Positions 8,808-17,639 of a stretch of 64,000 nt of DNA are shown here, piece after piece. The position numbers and the translations under genes were made by a program. The number at the start of each line of letters is the position of its first letter. Position 1 is the first letter of the stretch. This DNA is from Flavobacterium pectinovorum (lineage in GTDB: Bacteria > Bacteroidota > Bacteroidia > Flavobacteriales > Flavobacteriaceae). The DNA lies in the NCBI RefSeq assembly GCF_006438875.1, contig NZ_RCZH01000005.1, positions 1-64,000 of the forward strand, read 5' to 3'. The notes under the pieces are model-generated. The model was not told the DNA's origin. It did no database searches and saw only the letters and a list, made by a program, of their open reading frames with translations.

Positions 8808-8825
8808 CAAGTCTAACCAATCTCA

Positions 8826-9134
8826 TTAAGCAATAGCGTTTACCAAGTCGATTAAAACTTCTTGTTTGTTGGTTTGAGTTTCTCCAACTAATTTTCCGTT
8901 TACGAAAGTTGCGAATGTTGGCAAGTTGCTTACATTGGCTAATTTTCTTGATTCCGGAGAATTTTCTGCATCAACCAAAACAAAAGTGATAGCTTCGTTT
9001 TCTGTTGCTAATTTTTTGAATTTTGGTTTCATAATACGGCAATTTCCACACCATGAAGCTGAATATTGTACTACTACTTTTTCGTTTTTAGCAACTAAAT
9101 CTGCTAACGTATCTTCGTTTAAGTCGATTAACAT
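8826..9134 (-). CDS. Thioredoxin family protein
   Basis: A 102-residue cytoplasmic thioredoxin-fold protein with active site WCGNC at 28-32 (within YSASWCGNCRIMKPKF) and the cis-proline loop SNLPTF. The WCGNC centre differs from the WCGPC of housekeeping thioredoxin, which suggests a shifted redox potential or a dedicated partner. It follows the peroxiredoxin gene in the same direction, so it plausibly recycles that enzyme. There is no signal peptide. The start gives a normal thioredoxin length. Confidence 0.9.
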   Translation of the reverse strand: MLIDLNEDTLADLVAKNEKVVVQYSASWCGNCRIMKPKFKKLATENEAITFVLVDAENSPESRKLANVSNLPTFATFVNGKLVGETQTNKQEVLIDLVNAIA

Positions 9135-9149
9135 AGTTTTGTTTTTTAA

Positions 9150-9335
9150 GGTTCAAAGTGGCAAAGGTTCAAAGGGACAAAGTTTTTGAAACTTCGTTTA
9201 TCTTTGTTGCTCTGTAGCTTTGTATGTTTTAAAAATTTTAAAGTAGCAAAGGTTCAAAGAACAAAGTTTGTAAACTTTGTAATAGAGCAGCAAAAGCTTT
9301 GCAACTCTATACCTCTGAACCTTTGTACCTTTATA
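9150..9335. repeat. Repeated AAGGTTCAAAG words between peroxiredoxin and thioredoxin genes
   Basis: The 207-base gap contains AAGGTTCAAAG three times, the inverted form GAACCTTTG once, and the palindrome ACAAAGTTTGTAAACTTTGT at 9261-9280. It is a dense nest of short inverted words rather than a gene. The same GAACCTTTG words recur near 33782. Confidence 0.45.
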
Positions 9336-9341
9336 AAAAAA

Positions 9342-9980
9342 TTAGTTTGCGCTCAAGTATTCAGCAGTACTGATTCTGTCAGCAGACATTGCTTCTTTAC
9401 CAGCTTCCCAGTTTGCAGGACAAACTTCTCCTTTTTCCTGAATGTGAGTATAAGCATCAACCATACGTAAGTATTCGTTTACGTTACGACCTAATGGCAT
9501 ATCGTTTACACTTTCGTGGAAGATTTTTCCAGTTTCGTCAATAAGGTAAGTAGCTCTGTAAGTTACGTTTGAACCTTCGATAATAACTGAATCAGTTTCT
9601 TCGCTGTATTCTGTAGATTCGATATCTAAAATTCCTAAAATGTTAGCTAGGTTACGGTTCGTATCTGCTAAAATTGGGTAAGTTATACCTTCGATTCCAC
9701 CATTGTTTTTTGGAGTGTTTAACCAGGCAAAGTGTACTTCGTTTGTATCACATGAAGCTCCGATTACGATAGTATTTCTTTTTTCAAATTCTGGTAATGC
9801 AGCTTGAAAGGCGTGTAGTTCAGTTGGACATACAAAAGTGAAATCTTTTGGATACCAAAACAATACTACTTTTTTGTTGTTGTTTACTGCTTCCTCAAGG
9901 ATGTTGATTTTTAAATTATCACCCATTTCTGAGATAGCATCTACTGCAATACTTGGGAATTTTTTTCCTACTAAAGACAT
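9342..9980 (-). CDS. Peroxiredoxin (AhpC/Prx type, typical 2-Cys)
   Basis: A 212-residue peroxiredoxin that reduces hydrogen peroxide and organic peroxides. The peroxidatic cysteine is C51 in FTFVCPTELHAF and the resolving cysteine is C187 in EKGEVCPANWEAG, so it is a typical two-cysteine dimeric enzyme. DFTFVCPTE, GASCDTN and the YRATYLIDETGKI strand are as in AhpC. It heads the peroxiredoxin, thioredoxin, DUF6952 unit and is preceded by a TACTTTTG -7 box. No AhpF-like reductase gene is adjacent, which fits the thioredoxin downstream acting as reductant. Confidence 0.93.
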   Translation of the reverse strand: MSLVGKKFPSIAVDAISEMGDNLKINILEEAVNNNKKVVLFWYPKDFTFVCPTELHAFQAALPEFEKRNTIVIGASCDTNEVHFAWLNTPKNNGGIEGITYPILADTNRNLANILGILDIESTEYSEETDSVIIEGSNVTYRATYLIDETGKIFHESVNDMPLGRNVNEYLRMVDAYTHIQEKGEVCPANWEAGKEAMSADRISTAEYLSAN

Positions 9981-10015
9981 ATTTTTCGTTTTACGTTAAA
10001 AATTTATTTCTGGTG

Positions 10016-10023
10016 CAAAAGTA
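10016..10023 (-). promoter_or_regulatory. Candidate -7 box upstream of peroxiredoxin gene
   Basis: Minus-strand TACTTTTG (TAnnTTTG class) 36 bases before the start codon. Just upstream lies GTAAGGGTACTTAC (10034-10047), a short palindrome that could be an operator; that role is a guess. Confidence 0.5.
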
Positions 10024-10105
10024 GGGTATAAGTAAGGGTACTTACAATAAGATGTGATTATTAATATTTATAAGTTGATAAGTTTTAGTTATGTTTAATT
10101 GTAAG

Positions 10106-11719
10106 TTATTGGATATCAATATTTACGGGTAAGCTTCCGCTACAAGTTAAATTTTCTAAAAATTGAATTCCTGCAACTTTTTGAAATTCTTCAAAATCCT
10201 GATAGACCTGAATTAGTCCGGAAGCCTCCAAAAGATTCGGAATAATTGGTAAAACATAGGGATTCCCGAAAACATAAACGATACATTTTTTGGTTTGAAG
10301 CAATCCGGAAAGTAAATCTAAAACTTCATTATTAATTTCGAAATTGTTCATTGGTTTTGCTTTTGGAACAAATAATGAAATGATTACAGTTTCGAAATTT
10401 TGTAGTTCTTTTTCTATGGAAGAAATATCGGAAACCTCTAAATTTTCAAAAGCAAATTCAGGAGATTTTAATTTTGAGTTTAGGGTTTTGAAAAAAGTAT
10501 TTTCGACATTTTTGTACAAACTCAATTTTACTAGTTGATTGCTTTTTTGAGATTCGAAAGCTAATGTAGTATTTGAATGATCAATTATCTTTGTAATTGA
10601 ATTTTGAGCAATTTCAAGATTCAATGCAGATGCTTTTTCGAAGTTTAATTCTCCTGAAGTAAAATTAGGATTAGAAAGAATTCCAACTTTTTCTTTGGCT
10701 TTCAGGATTCTGTTGAAACTTTCTTCAATACGTTCCGGTGAAGCGTTTTTAAGAATCGCTTCAATTCCTTCCGGAACATTTTCGGCGAAGCACAAAATAT
10801 CGTTTCCGGCGTTGAAGGCTTCCCATTCTAATTCTCCTTTAGTCTCGTATAATTTAGAAACGCTGTGCATGTTTAGTGCATCAGAAATTACCAAGCCATC
10901 ATAACCTAATTTCCCGCGTAAAAGCGTTTCGATAATTGGTTTTGATAATGTTGCCGATGTATCTTTTCCGTCATTTAAACTTGGAACGGCCAAATGTCCA
11001 ATCATAATAGAGTCGACATTATTTTCGATTCCTTTGATGAAAGGATATAATTCGTTTTCTAATAATTCTTCCAGAGTTTCGTTTAAAACCGGTAATCCTA
11101 AATGCGAATCGACATTGGTGTTTCCGTGTCCGGGAAAGTGTTTCAGGCAGCCTAAAATTCCAACGTCAGACATTCCTTTTAAATATTCCACAGCAAAATT
11201 GGCGACTTTTTCTTTGTTTTCACCAAAAGAACGATAGCCAATAACGGGATTATTAGGGTTGTTATTAATGTCTGCCAAAGGCGATAAATTATAATGAATT
11301 CCGGCAGCTTTTAGATCTAATCCAATTTGTTTCCCAACTTCATAAACCAAATTTGATTTACTTTCCGGCAAAGCACCAAGCGTGATTGCATACGGATATT
11401 GTGGTGTTTTTTCGATACGCATCGCCAAACCCCATTCGGCATCAATGCTTATTAAAAGTGGAGTAGAAGCGGCTTTTTGATACCGAACAATTAAGTCTTT
11501 TATTTTTTGGTAACTATCGTCGTTAAAGACGACTTTTTTCTTGCTTTCGTAATTCGTTGCAGCACTGGCTCGACTATGAAAAAAAGTTAATCCGCCAATA
11601 TTGTGTTCTTTTATCAAACGTTCTGTTTCCTGAATGTTTTCTTCGGTATCGTTGATAAAAACTGCGGGGAAAAAAAATTGTCCCACTTTTTGTCTTAATG
11701 CTTCGGCTGTCATTTTCAT
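10106..11719 (-). CDS. Glycoside hydrolase family 3, beta-N-acetylglucosaminidase (NagZ-like)
   Basis: A 537-residue GH3 enzyme. The barrel carries KHFPGHGNTNVDSH (about 193-206), the histidine-containing loop of NagZ-type glucosaminidases that supplies the unusual acid/base pair, and VISDALNMHSV near 277-287 with the aspartate nucleophile. A further about 190 residues form an alpha/beta C-terminal domain, as in two-domain Bacteroidota enzymes. No signal peptide is seen, so it is probably cytoplasmic, cleaving GlcNAc from GlcNAc-anhydro-MurNAc. I chose the ATG at 11719; 11713 and 11755 are alternatives. It sits at the end of the amino-sugar locus with murQ and anmK, which supports a role in cell-wall recycling. 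Confidence 0.88.
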   Translation of the reverse strand: MKMTAEALRQKVGQFFFPAVFINDTEENIQETERLIKEHNIGGLTFFHSRASAATNYESKKKVVFNDDSYQKIKDLIVRYQKAASTPLLISIDAEWGLAMRIEKTPQYPYAITLGALPESKSNLVYEVGKQIGLDLKAAGIHYNLSPLADINNNPNNPVIGYRSFGENKEKVANFAVEYLKGMSDVGILGCLKHFPGHGNTNVDSHLGLPVLNETLEELLENELYPFIKGIENNVDSIMIGHLAVPSLNDGKDTSATLSKPIIETLLRGKLGYDGLVISDALNMHSVSKLYETKGELEWEAFNAGNDILCFAENVPEGIEAILKNASPERIEESFNRILKAKEKVGILSNPNFTSGELNFEKASALNLEIAQNSITKIIDHSNTTLAFESQKSNQLVKLSLYKNVENTFFKTLNSKLKSPEFAFENLEVSDISSIEKELQNFETVIISLFVPKAKPMNNFEINNEVLDLLSGLLQTKKCIVYVFGNPYVLPIIPNLLEASGLIQVYQDFEEFQKVAGIQFLENLTCSGSLPVNIDIQ

Positions 11720-11810
11720 TATTGTAAAACCCGTAGGTGTAATTATTTTTAACACATAGAGACATAGCCTTTTTTGATATTAAATTAGGCGTTTCAATTA
11801 TTCAAATGCA

Positions 11811-11838
11811 TCCCGTCCCGACGTTTCGGGATCGGGAC
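11811..11838. repeat. Short CCCGA...TCGGG palindrome
   Basis: TCCCGACGTTTCGGGA forms a six-base stem with a four-base loop in the gap between the GH3 and GNAT genes. Related CCCGAAGCTTCGGGAC-type words recur at 33565, 46996, 49970 and 57838. Confidence 0.4.
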
Positions 11839-11902
11839 TAACTATGTGTGAAGAAATTTATTTCTTTTTTTATTCTTTGATTTATGCAGAAAACCTATGT
11901 TT

Positions 11903-12361
11903 CTATGTGTTTAACAAGGTCTTTTTCATGCAAACGCTATTATCCATTTTCTCGTAAGGCGGATAATTTGGAATTATAGTATAACCCAATTTTTGATATA
12001 GATTAATCGCTTCCGGCTGATTTTTGCCAGTTTCAAGAATAGTATACGTATAACCTACTTCTTTTGACCAAATTTCTAATTCAGCTAAAACCTGCGATGC
12101 AATTCCTTTTTTTCGAAAATCAGGATGTACAAACATTCTTTTGATTTCGACTTTGTCGTTTTCTTTTTCTCGAAAAGCGCCACAACCTACGGCAATATCA
12201 TTCTCGTAAAAAACGACAACGTGTTTTATCTTATCGGTTTTATTAAACTGATTGTAAAAGGCGTGATCTTCTCCGTCTCTAATAGCTAAATCCTGATCTA
12301 GTAAAACCACCAGTTTTATAAAATCAGTATCGTCAGAGTTTGTTCTTTTTAAGGTATTCAT
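11903..12361 (-). CDS. GNAT family N-acetyltransferase
   Basis: A 152-residue GNAT-fold acetyltransferase. Motif A is clear: RMFVHPDFRKKGIASQVLAE, with the acetyl-CoA pyrophosphate loop RKKGIA at 83-88, and NLYQKLGY near the C-terminus is the usual motif B. The acceptor substrate is unknown; in this locus an amino sugar or peptide amine is possible, but many GNATs sit near unrelated genes. It is cytoplasmic and the length is normal. Gaps of about 180-190 bases on both sides argue that it may have its own promoter. Confidence 0.85.
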   Translation of the reverse strand: MNTLKRTNSDDTDFIKLVVLLDQDLAIRDGEDHAFYNQFNKTDKIKHVVVFYENDIAVGCGAFREKENDKVEIKRMFVHPDFRKKGIASQVLAELEIWSKEVGYTYTILETGKNQPEAINLYQKLGYTIIPNYPPYEKMDNSVCMKKTLLNT

Positions 12362-12409
12362 GATTAGGTAAAAAAAGTTTAGTAATTATGTCAAAATAAA
12401 TTCCATTAT

Positions 12410-12476
12410 TTTTCACCATTAAGGTATTAAGTTCATAAAGCTTGGCTTAAATTACTTAATTTCTTAATGGTAAAAA
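12410..12476. repeat. Hairpin between TPR and GNAT genes
   Basis: TTTTCACCATTAAGGTATTAAG and CTTAATTTCTTAATGGTAAA are imperfect inverted arms with CTTGG in the loop area. It could attenuate transcription between the two minus-strand genes. Confidence 0.45.
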
Positions 12477-12553
12477 GAAAATTAAGTTTAATTTAAAAAA
12501 AAATCAGTTATGCTTTCACTAAATAATAAAGGATACTATTTTGATAAATTTAC

Positions 12554-12895
12554 TTATTTCAATTTGCTTTTCTTTTGTTTGGCAAGCTGAGTTTTGGTAT
12601 GTAAGGCTTTTTCGAGTCGGTTTTTAAAACGGAAAAGTTTTGGTAAACCTTCCAATCGGTCTTCGAGAGTGATTTCTTCGTAAACAATAATGGCTTTTTC
12701 TAAAACCCGAATCTCGTTGTCAAGATCAATTAGGTTTTTGTAGATTGTCGCCAATCGATCATAAGGATGATTTCCTTTAAAACCTTCGCTAATATTTTCT
12801 TCATATAACGCAATTGCTTTCTCAATCTCTCCTGCTTTTTCAAATTCAATTGCTTTCAGGTTTCGTTCAGCCTGCAAATTTTCATTGATTTCCAT
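12554..12895 (-). CDS. Small TPR-like protein
   Basis: A 113-residue helical protein with no signal peptide. AFEFEKAGEIEKAIALYEENI-type spacing (FEKAGEIEKAIALYEENI) followed by HPYDRLATIYKNLIDLDNEI and LEKAIIVYEE reads as two to three degenerate tetratricopeptide helices, then a lysine-rich tail (LAKQKKSKLK). Such proteins act as binding scaffolds; no catalytic role is suggested. It is 21 bases after the AmpG-like permease gene, so it is probably co-transcribed with it. I do not recognise a named family. Confidence 0.65.
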   Translation of the reverse strand: MEINENLQAERNLKAIEFEKAGEIEKAIALYEENISEGFKGNHPYDRLATIYKNLIDLDNEIRVLEKAIIVYEEITLEDRLEGLPKLFRFKNRLEKALHTKTQLAKQKKSKLK

Positions 12896-12916
12896 ATTAA
12901 GATGTTTGATTTGGGG

Positions 12917-14458
12917 TTAAACTTCTTCAGATTTTTTCCCAAAATCTTTCGGGAAAATTAAAAAACGTGATAAAATAATACCAGGAATTGTAGCTAGAAA
13001 TACCCAAATAAAGAAATTTCCGTAGCCTAAATATTCCTGAATGTAACCGCTAACCATTCCAGGCAACATCATTCCCATAGCCATAAATCCGGTTGCAAGA
13101 GCGTAATGCGCAGTTTTAGATTCTCCTTCAGCGACATAAATCAAATACATCATGAAAGCAGCAAAACCAAAGCCGTAACCAAACTGTTCGATGATTACAA
13201 CAGCATAAATATAATAAATAGAAGCCGGATGAAAATGCGCTAACAAAATAAAACCAATTATAGGTAAATGCATGGTCAAAATCATTGGAAGCATCCATTT
13301 TGTAAGCCCTTGTTTTGAGATTGCAATTCCGCCCAGAATTCCACCTAATGTCAAAGCGATTAATCCAAAAGTTCCATAAATCAAACCAATATCTTCGGTC
13401 TCAAGTCCCATACCACCTTTTTTGATTGTTTTTTGATTTCCTTTATTAACAATCAATAGATCTACAAAGTCAATTCTGGCCTTGTTTGCATTTTTATATT
13501 CTTCTTTATCTTTATTTTCTACTTCTGCCAGTGGTTTCTTTTGATCTCTCATTTCCACTAAAACAGGCAGTTTAGAATAAAGTAATTGTAATTCTGAATC
13601 GGATAATTTTTCTCCGTTTTTGACCTTTGAATTGTATAATTCTAATGCCTTTGTCTGATCTGCGTCTGATCCTGTTTCAACCAATTCATATTTAATTGGA
13701 TCTACTAAGAAAGGTGTCAGCATTTTAATTAATTGCGATTCTCCTAATCTGAATAATAATATAAAAGCCAGAACTATAATGATTTGTTTTTTCCTGAAGA
13801 AACTTGCAAAAATACTTGCAAAACTTTGTTTATTATGATCAACAGGTTTTTCGCCTGCATTTATTTCGGTTTTTGGTGTGGAGAAAAAATTGTAAACCGT
13901 TATAAAAGTCATTAATAAACCAACAGCAATCATCGTATACGACCAAGCTTTGGTATTATCACTGTATTTATGTTCGAAATAACCCGCCAATAAAACAATT
14001 AATCCATTTCCGGCCAACATTGCAAGTCTATAAAAGGTGCTTCTGATTCCGATAAAAAAAGATTGTTTATCTTCGGGTAAAACCAATAAATAAAAGCCAT
14101 CGCTTGCAATATCATTTGAAGCCGAAGCAAAAGCGGCAACCCAAAAGATAGCCAAAGTCATCATGAAAAAACCGGTTGTAGGAATGGTAAAACCGACTAA
14201 TAAAAAGGCAATCGAAATAAGTAATTGCATGGATAAAAACCATTTTCTTTTAGTTCCGATTAACTCAATAAACGGACTCCATAACGGTTTAATTACCCAA
14301 GGCAGATATAATAAGCTGGTATAAAGACCAATGTCTTTATTAGAGATTCCGAGTTTTTTGTACATAATTACCGAAACTGAGATAATTACGGCATAAGGCA
14401 AACCAGATGCAAAATTAAGAAGCGGAATCCAAAACCAGGGTTTATTATCTGTTTTCAT
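12917..14458 (-). CDS. AmpG-like MFS permease (PAT family)
   Basis: A 513-residue inner-membrane transporter with about 12 helices. The start WFWIPLLNFASGLPYAVI, then DIGLYTSLLYLPWVIKPLWSP, is the AmpG/PAT-type MFS pattern, and AmpG imports GlcNAc-anhydro-MurNAc muropeptides. An unusual hydrophilic stretch of roughly 110 residues, rich in lysine and glutamate (VETGSDADQTKALELY to VNKGNQKTIKKGG), lies between helices 6 and 7, much longer than the usual central loop. It overlaps the upstream GHL10 gene by 14 bases, implying translational coupling. Substrate is inferred from family and from the anmK/murQ neighbourhood. Confidence 0.82.
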   Translation of the reverse strand: MKTDNKPWFWIPLLNFASGLPYAVIISVSVIMYKKLGISNKDIGLYTSLLYLPWVIKPLWSPFIELIGTKRKWFLSMQLLISIAFLLVGFTIPTTGFFMMTLAIFWVAAFASASNDIASDGFYLLVLPEDKQSFFIGIRSTFYRLAMLAGNGLIVLLAGYFEHKYSDNTKAWSYTMIAVGLLMTFITVYNFFSTPKTEINAGEKPVDHNKQSFASIFASFFRKKQIIIVLAFILLFRLGESQLIKMLTPFLVDPIKYELVETGSDADQTKALELYNSKVKNGEKLSDSELQLLYSKLPVLVEMRDQKKPLAEVENKDKEEYKNANKARIDFVDLLIVNKGNQKTIKKGGMGLETEDIGLIYGTFGLIALTLGGILGGIAISKQGLTKWMLPMILTMHLPIIGFILLAHFHPASIYYIYAVVIIEQFGYGFGFAAFMMYLIYVAEGESKTAHYALATGFMAMGMMLPGMVSGYIQEYLGYGNFFIWVFLATIPGIILSRFLIFPKDFGKKSEEV

Positions 14459-16016
14459 CAGGTTGTGCAGGGGAATAAATTTTATAATTCTTTTTTAAGT
14501 CGATAGCAGTTGGGGTACTTTCGTTCGCAAAATAATCAATAAATGTCACAGCACAAGCTTTATACTGCTTCAATTTTTCGGTTGGGATAGAAAATAAAAT
14601 TGTTCCGTCGTATTGATTAACCGCTATTTTGTCAACTATTTTTGAAGGATCATTAATATCTACTTTTGAGATATTTTCCCCTCCATAAATCACAACATAA
14701 CGAACTTGAGTGCTTAATGGAGATTTAATATTGAAGGTATATTTAGTGCTGTCTTTCTGAAATTCATTAACAATCGGAATGTCAATTATAATGTGTTTCA
14801 AATTAGGAACCGGAGCCGGAAGTGCCGGATATTTATATTGGTTTTCGGCTAATAAACGTACAACATCAAAGTTTTTATCCATGAACCATTTGGAACTGAA
14901 ATAAGCGCTTCCACCAACGTTTTTAAAACTTCTGGCATAATCAACCTGATTTGGAATTTCAGTGGCAAAATTCCAGCTTTTGTCACCATCACCTCTGATT
15001 TTATAAGAAGCGTGTCCAATATAAAGTGCTGTATTATTGGAGTTTTCTGACCACCATTTTACTAATTTCGAATAAGAAGCTCTCGGATTATTCATGCTCC
15101 AATACAATTGAGGCAGAATGTAATCGATCCATTTTTGGTCCATCCATAAAATAGGATCAGCATACAAATCGTCGTAATTTGCGGTTGATTGGGTTTCAGA
15201 ACCTTTAGGATCTACTGATTTATTACGCCAAACTCCAAACGGGCTAATCCCGAATTGTACCCAAGGTTTGCTGGCTTTTATAGTGGTTGAAATCGTGTGT
15301 ACAAAGTTGCTCACATTGGCACGACGCCAATCGCCAAGACTCAAACCTGCACCATATTTTTTGTACGATGTGGTATCATTAAATGTTTTTCCCGGAACAG
15401 TATAAGGATAAAAATAATCATCAAAATGAATCGCATCGATATCGTATTTATCTACAACTTCTTTTACAACTTTCGTCAAATGTTCCTGAACTTCAGGCAA
15501 AGCAGGATCATAATATATTTTTCCACCATATTCAATCATCCATTCCGGATGTTTAAAAATGTCGTGATTTGGACTTAGTTGTTGTTTGTTTAAGTCAAAA
15601 GTAGCACGATAAGGGTTTAGCCAGGCGTGAAATTCGAAACCTCTTTTGTGTGCTTCTTCGATCATCCACGCTAATACATCATAATACGGATTTGGTGCCT
15701 GACCTTCTTTGCCGGTCAGGAATCGTGACCAAGGTGCCAATTCAGATTGATAAAGCGCATCACCAACACTTCTAACCTGAACAATTACTGCGTTATAATT
15801 TAGTTTTTTATAAGCTTCTAAAATTTCAAGATAATCTGCTTTTTCTTTCTCAACACCATCAATAGCGGTTTTGGGCCAGTCGATGTTTACAACGGTGGCA
15901 ATCCAGACACCTCTAAATTCGTTTTTAGGGTGTAATATTTTTTCCTGCGCATTGGATTTCCATCCAAAGAAAAATAAAAATAGGATAGAGAATAATAGTT
16001 GCTGATTTTTATGCAT
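14445..16016 (-). CDS. GHL10-type glycosidase (DigH/YngK-like)
   Basis: A 523-residue exported protein with a signal peptide (MHKNQQLLFSILFLFFFGW to SNAQ). The glycosyl-hydrolase-like 10 barrel is marked by EFRGVWIATVVNIDWP, VIVQVRSVGDALYQS, FEFHAWLNPYRA, IDAIHFDDYFYPY and GISPFGVWRN. After about residue 400 comes a beta-rich domain of the fibronectin type. The E. coli relative DigH (YddW) cuts peptidoglycan glycan strands stripped of stem peptides, which fits this locus well. It is upstream of and overlaps the AmpG-like gene by 14 bases. The substrate assignment is inference from family and context. Confidence 0.85.
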   Translation of the reverse strand: MHKNQQLLFSILFLFFFGWKSNAQEKILHPKNEFRGVWIATVVNIDWPKTAIDGVEKEKADYLEILEAYKKLNYNAVIVQVRSVGDALYQSELAPWSRFLTGKEGQAPNPYYDVLAWMIEEAHKRGFEFHAWLNPYRATFDLNKQQLSPNHDIFKHPEWMIEYGGKIYYDPALPEVQEHLTKVVKEVVDKYDIDAIHFDDYFYPYTVPGKTFNDTTSYKKYGAGLSLGDWRRANVSNFVHTISTTIKASKPWVQFGISPFGVWRNKSVDPKGSETQSTANYDDLYADPILWMDQKWIDYILPQLYWSMNNPRASYSKLVKWWSENSNNTALYIGHASYKIRGDGDKSWNFATEIPNQVDYARSFKNVGGSAYFSSKWFMDKNFDVVRLLAENQYKYPALPAPVPNLKHIIIDIPIVNEFQKDSTKYTFNIKSPLSTQVRYVVIYGGENISKVDINDPSKIVDKIAVNQYDGTILFSIPTEKLKQYKACAVTFIDYFANESTPTAIDLKKNYKIYSPAQPDENR

Positions 16017-16110
16017 TTCAATCTTTTTTAACAGAAACCAAAAATAGTTTTTTTAGATGAGTATAAGAAATTATAATTTTAGAATAGTTCCCTTTGTTTT
16101 GTCGTCAATA

Positions 16111-17379
16111 TTATACCTTAAAAATCATGCCTTTTTTATAAAAGTACCATAATACACAACTCCATAAAAGTATATATAATATTGAATAAGTAAGGGACGA
16201 TATCATTTGATTTTCAAAAAGCGGGCTAATCCAATATTGGTAGGCATAATCTCTAACGTTTATTTGAGCTGAAATATTTTCCGGGTTCTGAACTTTAATT
16301 AATGAGAGTGCACGAGGCAATATTCCAGAAACGAAGAATACGATCATTGGGTTTACGCCCCAACTCAATAAGAACTTTGTCCATTTTTTGTGTTGCAATA
16401 CATCTACAACATAATAAATCAGCGTTAGCAGGAAAAGCGCAATTCCGGCAGTAAATAAAACGTAAGAACTCGTCCAAAGTGCTTTGTTTATTGGAAAAAA
16501 TACTGACCACAACAATCCTGAAATAATCAATAGTATACTTATGATTCCCATTTTTTTGGCGATTTCTATTTTTGGTAAAGGTTTGATGAGCAATTGTCCA
16601 ATTAATAAACCAATTAATCCGTTTGCTATAGTTGGAATAGTGCTTAAAATACCTTCCGGATCCCATGTTTTGGTGGCAATATACATATGATCTTTTAATA
16701 AAATACTGTCTAACCATGAAGCTAAATTGGTAATTGGTTCAAGGTTTGAAGAACCAATTCCAGGAACGGGAATCAATGTCATTATAGCCCAATATCCAAC
16801 CAAAATCGTAGAACTCAGTATGATTTGAGTTTTTATAGTTGTTTTTAAATAAATAATTGAAACAAAGAAATAAACAATCCCAATACGCTGTAGAACGCCT
16901 GGAAGTCTGACATCTTTAAAGTTCTCATGTCCTCCGTAAGCCAGCGCCAGAAAAATTATAAAAAGACTAATGGCTAAAATGGTTTTGGTTTTAAGATTGA
17001 AATCTCCAATCAAAGCATATCCAACAACGGCTGTAATGCCTAAACGAACAAGCAGAAGGGGAAATCCGTCCAGTCCTAAAAAATAAATGCTGTTAAAAAA
17101 GTATAAAAAGAATCCAAGGCAAATAATGCGCAGAGAACGCGTTATTATTTTGAGAATAATTTCAGGTGTATCTTGTTTAATGGGCATTGCCAAAGGAATT
17201 GCAATTCCTACAACGAGAATAAAAAAAGGAAATACGAGATCAGCCAGCGTGCAGCCATTCCATTTTGCGTGATCGAGAATTGGGTAAACATAATCCCAGC
17301 TTCCCGGATTATTTACAACCGTCATTAATAAAACGGTAAGTCCTCTTAAAACATCAACTGAAATAATGCGATCTTTCAT
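16111..17379 (-). CDS. DUF5009 / NagX-like membrane acyltransferase
   Basis: A 422-residue inner-membrane protein with about 10-11 helices. It begins RIISVDVLRGLTVLLMTVVN and continues HAKWNGCTLADLVFPFFI, the signature of the heparan-alpha-glucosaminide N-acetyltransferase (HGSNAT) superfamily; the histidine in the H-A-K-W-N-G segment is the residue thought to carry acetyl in HGSNAT. Bacterial members next to amino-sugar genes are called NagX and are linked to GlcNAc use, though their reaction is not settled. Here it lies in an amino-sugar locus between anmK and the GHL10 gene, preceded by a palindromic repeat at 17412. Confidence 0.82.
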   Translation of the reverse strand: MKDRIISVDVLRGLTVLLMTVVNNPGSWDYVYPILDHAKWNGCTLADLVFPFFILVVGIAIPLAMPIKQDTPEIILKIITRSLRIICLGFFLYFFNSIYFLGLDGFPLLLVRLGITAVVGYALIGDFNLKTKTILAISLFIIFLALAYGGHENFKDVRLPGVLQRIGIVYFFVSIIYLKTTIKTQIILSSTILVGYWAIMTLIPVPGIGSSNLEPITNLASWLDSILLKDHMYIATKTWDPEGILSTIPTIANGLIGLLIGQLLIKPLPKIEIAKKMGIISILLIISGLLWSVFFPINKALWTSSYVLFTAGIALFLLTLIYYVVDVLQHKKWTKFLLSWGVNPMIVFFVSGILPRALSLIKVQNPENISAQINVRDYAYQYWISPLFENQMISSLTYSILYILLWSCVLWYFYKKGMIFKV

Positions 17380-17411
17380 TTTTCTATTTTATTTAATTCA
17401 TTAGCACAATA

Positions 17412-17517
17412 TTGTCATTTCGACGCAAGGAGAAATCACACAAGAAACTCCGTAAAGTAATGACGCCAATCTTTGTCGAGCTACTAGTGTGATTTCTCTC
17501 TTCGGTCGAAATGACAA
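17412..17517. repeat. About 105-bp palindromic repeat, copy 1
   Basis: TTGTCATTTCGAC at 17412 and GTCGAAATGACAA ending 17517 are perfect inverted ends, with AGGAGAAATCACAC and GTGTGATTTCTCTC inside. A close copy is at 20683-20785 and a diverged one at 33600-33692. Similarity between the first two continues outward through GCGAGAGATTTACTCGCCA. It fills most of the 260-base gap between anmK and the NagX-like gene. Confidence 0.75.
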
Positions 17518-17639
17518 AACTTTGCGACTTCGCGGCTTTGCGAGAGATTTACTCGCCATATTATTATAGATTTTCTCTTAACTTAAAGATATTTAGCTTC
17601 GTAACTATGTGTTTAATTATTAGTCACAATAATTTTTAT

